From positions 1-54,650 of the forward strand of contig NZ_VMNW02000060.1 of NCBI RefSeq assembly GCF_007713735.2: a DNA stretch of 54,650 nucleotides. Direction: 5' to 3'. This DNA is from Amycolatopsis acidicola (GTDB lineage: Bacteria; Actinomycetota; Actinomycetes; Mycobacteriales; Pseudonocardiaceae). Each line of letters begins with the position of its first letter. Position 1 is the first letter of the stretch. The notes under the pieces are model-generated. The model saw nothing but the letters and a program-made list of their open reading frames with translations, was not told the origin of the DNA and made no database searches. Shown piece by piece: positions 50,685 through 54,650 of the stretch. A program made the position numbers and the translations under genes.

Positions 50685-51645
50685 AGCTCTCGCCCATCTT
50701 CGCGATTGCGGCGGCGACCTCCGCGCGGAGGTCGGCCGGCTCGAGCACCCGCAGCTCAGGACCGAACCGCAGCAGCTCGCCGAGCGCCGGGGCGCCCGGC
50801 TCCACCGGTAACTCCACCCGCAACCACCCGTCCTCGTCCGGCTCACTGCTCGTCCCGGCCAGCGCGCGGGCGCCGACCGCGCCCAGGTAGAACGGTACGA
50901 GACCGCGTCCGCGCGCGGAAAGCAGCACCACCGCGACCCTCGGGTACATCCGCCGCTCGAACTGTTCGGACCACCGCTGCCAGTACTCGGCGAGGTCGAA
51001 ATCCGCGGGCCGCTCGAACTTCCCCGGCAGTTCCTCCAGCTCGAGGATCCGGGAAACCCGATACGTGCGGTCCGCTCCTTCGCGGCGCGCGGCAACATAC
51101 CAGTTCCCGGCCTTCAGGATCAGCCCCAGTGGTTCGAGCACGCGCTCCACCTCGCTGTCGTCCCAGCGGCGGTACCGGACTTTCACCCTCGTGTCCTGCC
51201 ACACCGCCCGCGCCAGCTCGGCCAGGTTCGGCAGGCTTTCGATGCCGCGGAACCAGCCGGGGACGTCGAGGAAGAACCGGGCGGCGACGTGCCCGGCCCG
51301 CTGCCGCAGCTCGGCGGGCAACGCGGCGTGCAGCTTGAGCTGGGCGGCCGCGAGCACAGTGCCGAGCCCGAGTTCGGCCGCCGCGCCAGGGAGCCCGCTC
51401 AACGCAAGCGATTGCGCCTCTTCCTCGGTGAGCCCGGTGAGCCTGGTGCGATACCCGGCCACCAGCTGGTACCCGCCCGTGCGGCCGCGATCGGCGTACA
51501 CCGGCACACCGGCGGCGGACAGCGCGTCGATGTCCCGGTACACCGTGCGCACCGAGACCTCCAGCTCCGCGGCCAGCTCGTCGGCGGTCATCCGGCCGCG
51601 GTTCTGCAGCAGCAACAAGATCGAAAGCAGCCTGCTCGCCCGCAT
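50677..51645 (-). CDS. WYL-domain regulator (HTH_11-WYL-WCX, YafY type)
   Basis: A 322-aa regulator. The N-terminal helix-turn-helix is MTADELAAELEVSVRTVYRDI (about 20-40 in this numbering). The WYL domain spans about 135-210 with VRYRRWDDSEVERVLEPLGL and LKAGNWYVAARREG, and a C-terminal WCX segment follows. WYL domains sense nucleic acid or nucleotide ligands. ATG 51645 is preferred: GAGGGAG lies ten bases before it but only one base before ATG 51654. It is divergent from a DUF3224 gene with a palindromic repeat between them and probably controls it. Confidence 0.9.
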   Translation of the reverse strand: MRASRLLSILLLLQNRGRMTADELAAELEVSVRTVYRDIDALSAAGVPVYADRGRTGGYQLVAGYRTRLTGLTEEEAQSLALSGLPGAAAELGLGTVLAAAQLKLHAALPAELRQRAGHVAARFFLDVPGWFRGIESLPNLAELARAVWQDTRVKVRYRRWDDSEVERVLEPLGLILKAGNWYVAARREGADRTYRVSRILELEELPGKFERPADFDLAEYWQRWSEQFERRMYPRVAVVLLSARGRGLVPFYLGAVGARALAGTSSEPDEDGWLRVELPVEPGAPALGELLRFGPELRVLEPADLRAEVAAAIAKMGESYG

Positions 51646-51668
51646 GGAGTTCATTCTCCCTCAGAAAA

Positions 51669-51687
51669 CCTGACATTGGCTGACAGG
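51669..51687. promoter_or_regulatory. Operator between WYL regulator and DUF3224 gene
   Basis: CCTGACA (51669-51675) and TGACAGG (51681-51687) form an inverted repeat with six of seven matches around TTGGC. It also contains a direct repeat, CTGACA, on a 10-bp spacing. It lies centrally in the divergent gap and is the likeliest binding site of the WYL regulator. Confidence 0.6.
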
Positions 51688-51708
51688 TATCGGCGTGATG
51701 CTGGGTTC

Positions 51709-52119
51709 ATGACAAACACGTTCGCCATGAAGAACTGGGAAGAAGGCGTCGTCGCGGGACCGGAGGACGGGCCGCGCTTCGCCCACGTGCACGCGACCTT
51801 CGAGTACAGCGGGCTGATCGAGGGCGTGTCGGTCTGCGACTACTTGCTGTACTACGCGGGCGAGGGTTACGAGGGCGGCGGCCAGACCGCGCCCGGGTAC
51901 GAGCGCATCGAGGGCAGCGTGGCCGGCCGGAAGGGCAGTTTCGTCATCCGGCACGAGGTAGGTTACGGAAGCACGGGTGTCCAGGGCTCGTTCACGGTGG
52001 TCCCGGGCTCCGGCACCGGTGAGCTGGCCGGGCTGACCGGGCGCGGCACGATCGGCGGAGCCAGCGAAACGATGGGCTACAGCTTCGAGTACTCGCTTGA
52101 CCGATCCGGTCAGAAGTAG
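51709..52119 (+). CDS. DUF3224 protein
   Basis: A 136-aa beta-rich protein of the DUF3224 family: opening TFAMKNWEEGVV, GRKGSFVIRHEVGY, and GSGTGELAGLTGRGTI. The fold resembles allene-oxide-cyclase-like barrels. Genes of this family frequently lie divergent from WYL/YafY regulators. The function is unknown; a stress or small-molecule-binding role is inference. The last residues (DRSGQK) and the TAG stop fall inside inverted-repeat element B, so the C terminus may have been set by that element. Confidence 0.85.
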   Translation: MTNTFAMKNWEEGVVAGPEDGPRFAHVHATFEYSGLIEGVSVCDYLLYYAGEGYEGGGQTAPGYERIEGSVAGRKGSFVIRHEVGYGSTGVQGSFTVVPGSGTGELAGLTGRGTIGGASETMGYSFEYSLDRSGQK

Positions 52120-52179
52120 GCGGATACGGCCGAACTGCCGAAATGGACCCGTTTCCGCCGTGGCCGTGATCGGATCGGT
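52100..52179. repeat. Dispersed inverted-repeat element, copy B
   Basis: ACCGATCCGGTCA (52100-52112) pairs with TGATCGGATCGGT (52167-52179) at 12 of 13 positions. GGCGGATACGG (52119-52129) pairs with CCGTTTCCGCC (52149-52159) at 10 of 11. The words AAGTAGGCGGA and CCGCCGTGGC, their order, and the following GAACGACGC correspond to copy A at 38586. It starts within the last codons of the DUF3224 gene and ends 27 bases before the next gene. Confidence 0.75.
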
Positions 52180-52206
52180 GAAGAACGACGCTGTAAGGAG
52201 TCCGCG

Positions 52207-53328
52207 TTGCTGGAAGTGGATCGCGAACAGATGCTGGCCTACCGGGTGGCGGCGCACGGACTGCACCGGGAAACCACGGACGTCGCTTCGCTCGCGGTGT
52301 TCGGGCTCGGGCTGCAGAGCACCCAGCGCGACACGGCGGCAGTCTCCATCGCGGCACGGCTGAACGGCACGGTCACGGAAGAATCCCTCGGCGAGGACCC
52401 GCGATTCGTGCTGGCGTGGACACATCGGGGCGCGCCGCACTTCCACCGCGCGGCGGAACTGGCGGAGGTCACGGCCGCGCTCGTCCCGCTCGACGAGGCC
52501 GACGCGATGGCGCGGATGCAGTGGCAGCGCAAGCAGGTGGAGGCCGCCGGGATGGGCGCGCGGGAGGGGCTGTTCGCCGCCGCTCGCGCGATCCGGCAGG
52601 TCGTCGACAAGCCGATGACCAAGGGCGCGGTGAGCACGGCCGTCACGAAGATCGTCCCAGGCGGGTTGAGCTACTTCTGCCGCGGCTGCGACACCGTGCA
52701 CATCCTGGAGCAGGTCATGCGCCTGGCCGCGATTCATGGCGGCGCGCGGCTGGAGCCCGGCGCCTTCCCCGCCACGCTCGCGCCTGTCGCGGGGCGCGGA
52801 CGGCTGCGCACGAAGCCGGACGTCGCGGCGGCGACGTCGGTGGTGGAGGAGTACCTGCGGCTGCACGGGCCCGCGACGGCGTCGGAGGCGGCGGGGTTCG
52901 TCGGAACCACGGCGACGAAGGCGAAGGAGATGTGGCCGGCGGACCTGGCGGAGGTGCGCTTCGGCGGGCGTCGTGCGTTCGTGCCCGTGGATGCGTTGGG
53001 GTTGCTGGAAAATCCGCCGGAGCCCGATGTAGTCCGGTTGCTGCCGCCGTGGGATCCGTTCCTGCAGTCGCGGGACCGGGCCACGCTCGTGCCGGACAAG
53101 GCGCGGCAGAAGGAGGTGTGGAAGATCCTCGGCAACCCAGGCGCGCTACTGGTGGAGGGCGAGCTGGCAGGAACGTGGCGCACGAAGGGCAGCGGCCGCA
53201 AACGGCTGGACTTCACGGTGAGTCCTTTTTGGACGCTGCCGCCGCCGGCGCGGAAGGCCGCCGAGGAGGAGGCCGAACGAGTCGCCGTCGCCCGGGGCTT
53301 CGCGGACCTGCGGGTGAGCTGGGGTTGA
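52207..53328 (+). CDS. Winged-helix protein of the HTH_42/AlkZ (YcaQ) superfamily
   Basis: A 373-aa protein. AYRVAAHGLHRETTDV opens a domain with GLQSTQRDTAAVSIAARL, near the Q-rich active site of AlkZ-type DNA glycosylases, and WTHRGAPHFH and LPPWDPFLQSRDRATLVP are family blocks. The Escherichia coli relative YcaQ unhooks interstrand crosslinks; AlkZ in streptomycetes gives self-resistance to alkylating antibiotics. This shorter actinobacterial subgroup has not been assigned a substrate. The TTG start has AAGGAG eight bases upstream. Array 3 and a terminator follow. Confidence 0.85.
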   Translation: MLEVDREQMLAYRVAAHGLHRETTDVASLAVFGLGLQSTQRDTAAVSIAARLNGTVTEESLGEDPRFVLAWTHRGAPHFHRAAELAEVTAALVPLDEADAMARMQWQRKQVEAAGMGAREGLFAAARAIRQVVDKPMTKGAVSTAVTKIVPGGLSYFCRGCDTVHILEQVMRLAAIHGGARLEPGAFPATLAPVAGRGRLRTKPDVAAATSVVEEYLRLHGPATASEAAGFVGTTATKAKEMWPADLAEVRFGGRRAFVPVDALGLLENPPEPDVVRLLPPWDPFLQSRDRATLVPDKARQKEVWKILGNPGALLVEGELAGTWRTKGSGRKRLDFTVSPFWTLPPPARKAAEEEAERVAVARGFADLRVSWG

Positions 53329-53345
53329 CGCCCGCGCCGGACCAG

Positions 53346-53498
53346 CCAACACACCAGCGCGAGCGGCCAACACGCCCACGCAGGCCGCAAACACGCCAGC
53401 ACGAGCGCGCGCGGCAAACACGCCCACGCGAGCCGCAAACACGCCAGCACGAGCCGCCAACACACCAGCGCGAGCGGCAAACACGCCGGGCACCCCGG
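53346..53498. repeat. 21-bp-period repeat array 3 (one orientation)
   Basis: Seven units beginning CCAACAC or CAAACAC start at 53346, 53367, 53388, 53415, 53436, 53457 and 53478. All intervals are 21 bp except one of 27 bp, where six bases (a GC dinucleotide run) are inserted. Only the AACAC orientation is present, unlike arrays 1 and 2. A bidirectional terminator hairpin at 53555-53598 follows, in the gap between the AlkZ-like gene and the convergent membrane-protein gene. Confidence 0.85.
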
Positions 53499-53519
53499 CC
53501 CGCCGCGCCGCTCACCCAC

Positions 53520-53555
53520 GCGCCAACGAAAGCGCCAACGAAAGCGCCAGCGAAA
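53520..53555. repeat. Three 12-bp tandem repeats
   Basis: GCGCCAACGAAA at 53520-53531 and 53532-53543, then GCGCCAGCGAAA at 53544-53555. They lie between array 3 and the terminator stem and share the word GCCAAC with the array units. Confidence 0.7.
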
Positions 53556-53598
53556 AGGCTGACCGCACGAGCCCCGAGCGGTTCGTGCGGTCAGCCTT
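53555..53598. terminator. Bidirectional terminator hairpin
   Basis: AAGGCTGACCGCACGA (53555-53570) pairs perfectly with TCGTGCGGTCAGCCTT (53583-53598), loop 12 bases. The arms begin and end with A/T-rich bases, so a transcript from either side would give a GC-rich stem with a short U run. It lies 12 bp after the minus-strand gene's stop and serves both convergent genes. Confidence 0.85.
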
Positions 53599-53610
53599 CG
53601 ATGGATGGGC

Positions 53611-54312
53611 TCAGAAGGGGCCTCCGGGCCCACCGAAGTCCCCGAACCCGCCGGGTCCGCCGAAGCCGCCGAACCCACCGGGCCCGTGGTGATGGCCCCC
53701 GAAGCCATCGAGCAGCGCGTCGAAGAGCAATGCCCCGCCGACCCCGGCCGCCCCGGCGACCAGTGCCGTCTTCCACCACGGCGTGCTGTACCAGCCCGCC
53801 GGCACCGGGCGGCCCCCGACCTGCCCGCCCGGGTAGTAGTACGGCGTCGCGTCCCCAGGTTGCGGTGAGGCGTAGTGCTCCTGGTTGCCGACGACGACGC
53901 GCTGCTGCCCGGCGATTCCTTCGACCTGGCCCAGTGCCGGCACTTCCGGCCCCGGGTCCATCCCCAGCGCGGTGCGTGCCGCGCGGATGTAGTGCAGCCC
54001 CTCGATGGCGGTCTGCCCGGCGAGCCCGAACTGCGTAGCCGAGCGCGCCCGCCCCAGCTCCACACTCGCCGCGTTGTACCGCTCGGACGCGTCCGCCAGG
54101 GCTTGGGTGGCGGCGGTGTTCCCGGCACCGTCGAGCCCGGCGATACCCGCGCCGAGCCGTTCCACCCACCGGCGCGCTTCGGCTTCGGCGTCGCCCAGAT
54201 TGTGCTGTCCGCCCAAGGGAAACCCGCCACGGGAGGCGCCGGACCGCTTGCCGAACGCCATGATCAGGCAGCCGACGATCACGACGACGATGAGAAGGAG
54301 AACGAGACTCAT
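53611..54312 (-). CDS. Gly-rich membrane protein of unknown function
   Basis: A 233-aa protein with an N-terminal transmembrane helix (LVLLLIVVVIVGCLIMAFG), a helical soluble part rich in Ala/Glu (about 40-125), a Pro/Tyr/Gly linker, a second short hydrophobic segment (TALVAGAAGVGGALLFDALL) and a tail of GFGG repeats ending GGPGGPF. Actinobacterial proteins of this shape, sometimes labelled DUF1542-like, have no known role. The ATG lies 26 bp after the stop of the truncated gene upstream, so the two are probably co-transcribed. Confidence 0.8.
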   Translation of the reverse strand: MSLVLLLIVVVIVGCLIMAFGKRSGASRGGFPLGGQHNLGDAEAEARRWVERLGAGIAGLDGAGNTAATQALADASERYNAASVELGRARSATQFGLAGQTAIEGLHYIRAARTALGMDPGPEVPALGQVEGIAGQQRVVVGNQEHYASPQPGDATPYYYPGGQVGGRPVPAGWYSTPWWKTALVAGAAGVGGALLFDALLDGFGGHHHGPGGFGGFGGPGGFGDFGGPGGPF

Positions 54313-54338
54313 CGAATACCTCCGGTGGACCTGGAAAC

Positions 54339-54650
54339 TCAGGTGGTGGACTGGGTGGACCCCGAATCGGAGCCCTGTTGCTGCTGCTGGCCGGGCATGC
54401 CGCCCATCCCGCCGCTCGGCGGGCCGTAGCCGCCCATCCCGCCGCCGGGGCCGAACTGCCCCGTGGTGGAGGAGTCGGAGCCGGTGGAATGCCCGACGAC
54501 GAAACCGATCGCGCCACCCACGACGAGCGCGGCGGCCGCGAGGATGCTCGCGATCGCGATGGAGAGCTGACGTGCCGGTTTGGCCGGGCGCTGCGGACCA
54601 CCGGGGGTGGCCGGCGGGCCGAAGGTGGGCGGAGCGCCGGGGGTGGCAGG
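54339..54650 (-). CDS. Pro/Gly-rich membrane protein, 5' part outside the window
   Basis: The frame runs to the window edge without a start. The visible 103 residues have a Pro/Ala/Gly-rich cytoplasmic stretch (ATPGAPPTFGPPATPGGPQ), a basic PAKPARQ, a transmembrane helix (IAIASILAAAALVVGGAIGF), and a Ser/Gly/Gln-rich tail (GGMGGYGPPSGGMGG, QQQQQGSDSG). GTG 54521 lies inside the helix and is not the start. Function unknown. Confidence 0.75.
   Translation of the reverse strand, partial: PATPGAPPTFGPPATPGGPQRPAKPARQLSIAIASILAAAALVVGGAIGFVVGHSTGSDSSTTGQFGPGGGMGGYGPPSGGMGGMPGQQQQQGSDSGSTQSTT

Noticed and set aside
49878..51098. 406-codon HemD frame starting inside the WYL gene
   Set aside because: The N-terminal 138 codons overlap WYL-encoding DNA in another frame and show no HemD homology; ATG 50684 is the domain start.
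53146..53493. Minus-strand 115-codon frame with GVFAARVGVFA repeats
   Set aside because: Repeat array 3 read through; it overlaps the end of the AlkZ-like gene antisense.
54339..54521. 60-codon gene starting at GTG 54521
   Set aside because: The GTG is within a transmembrane helix; the frame continues to the window edge with a normal Pro/Ala-rich N-terminal region, so the gene is only cut by the window.

Overview
The window is chromosomal DNA of a very high-GC actinomycete. GC-rich third codon positions, frequent GTG/TTG starts, probable leaderless genes, an AdnAB helicase-nuclease locus in a mycobacteria-like setting and a GlgE-pathway operon point to the Actinomycetia. The overall style fits Pseudonocardiaceae such as Amycolatopsis, but that placement is inference. 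No rRNA, tRNA, CRISPR array, phage gene or transposase was seen.

Layout. 1-623: gene-free, with two large imperfect inverted repeats. 624-10345: five-gene alpha-glucan operon glgX-glgE-treS-mak-glgB, which converts trehalose to maltose, maltose 1-phosphate, linear alpha-1,4-glucan and branched glucan, with a debrancher. 10383-15190: an SDR, a membrane Ser/Thr kinase with a cellulose-binding-type sensor, a DUF6461-like protein and an APH-fold kinase. 15280-20163: aromatic catabolism (two-component flavin hydroxylase, catechol 1,2-dioxygenase, muconate cycloisomerase, IclR regulator), probably phenol to catechol to muconolactone. 20153-24014: a 56-aa membrane protein, a GlxA-type regulator, a DUF1445 protein, and a MarR/MFS efflux pair. 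24400-28408: operon of two M16 peptidase subunits, NudC and a YrdB-like membrane protein, headed by a 71-bp tandem repeat. 28665-30032: TetR regulator divergent from an SDR across a 12-bp-arm operator. 30162-39686: the conserved actinobacterial MoxR/DUF58/DUF4350/DUF4129/SpoIIM/RDD locus, flanked by two paralogous secreted zinc metallopeptidases and carrying a MazEF-like pair. 39922-48311: membrane protein, RCK potassium channel, adnB, adnA and an alkyltransferase-like protein. 48344-54650: iron-box-controlled siderophore-interacting protein, crotonase, HemD-like protein, WYL regulator with DUF3224 target, AlkZ-like winged-helix protein, and two membrane proteins, the last cut by the window edge.

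Non-coding structure is the most unusual part. Three intergenic arrays (about 24110-24400, 39701-39900, 53346-53498) are built from degenerate units on an almost strict 21-bp period, two helical turns. Two of them change orientation midway and can form long hairpins, and each lies at the 3' end of at least one gene. Upstream of the M16 operon, a 71-bp tandem repeat places three copies of the gene's own start region, each closed by a stop to give a seven-residue upstream frame. A second dispersed inverted-repeat family occurs just 5' of two unrelated genes (38586-38678, 52100-52179). Several genes show TAnnnT hexamers 6-7 bases before the start codon, as expected of leaderless mRNAs, including one divergent pair whose -10 elements overlap.
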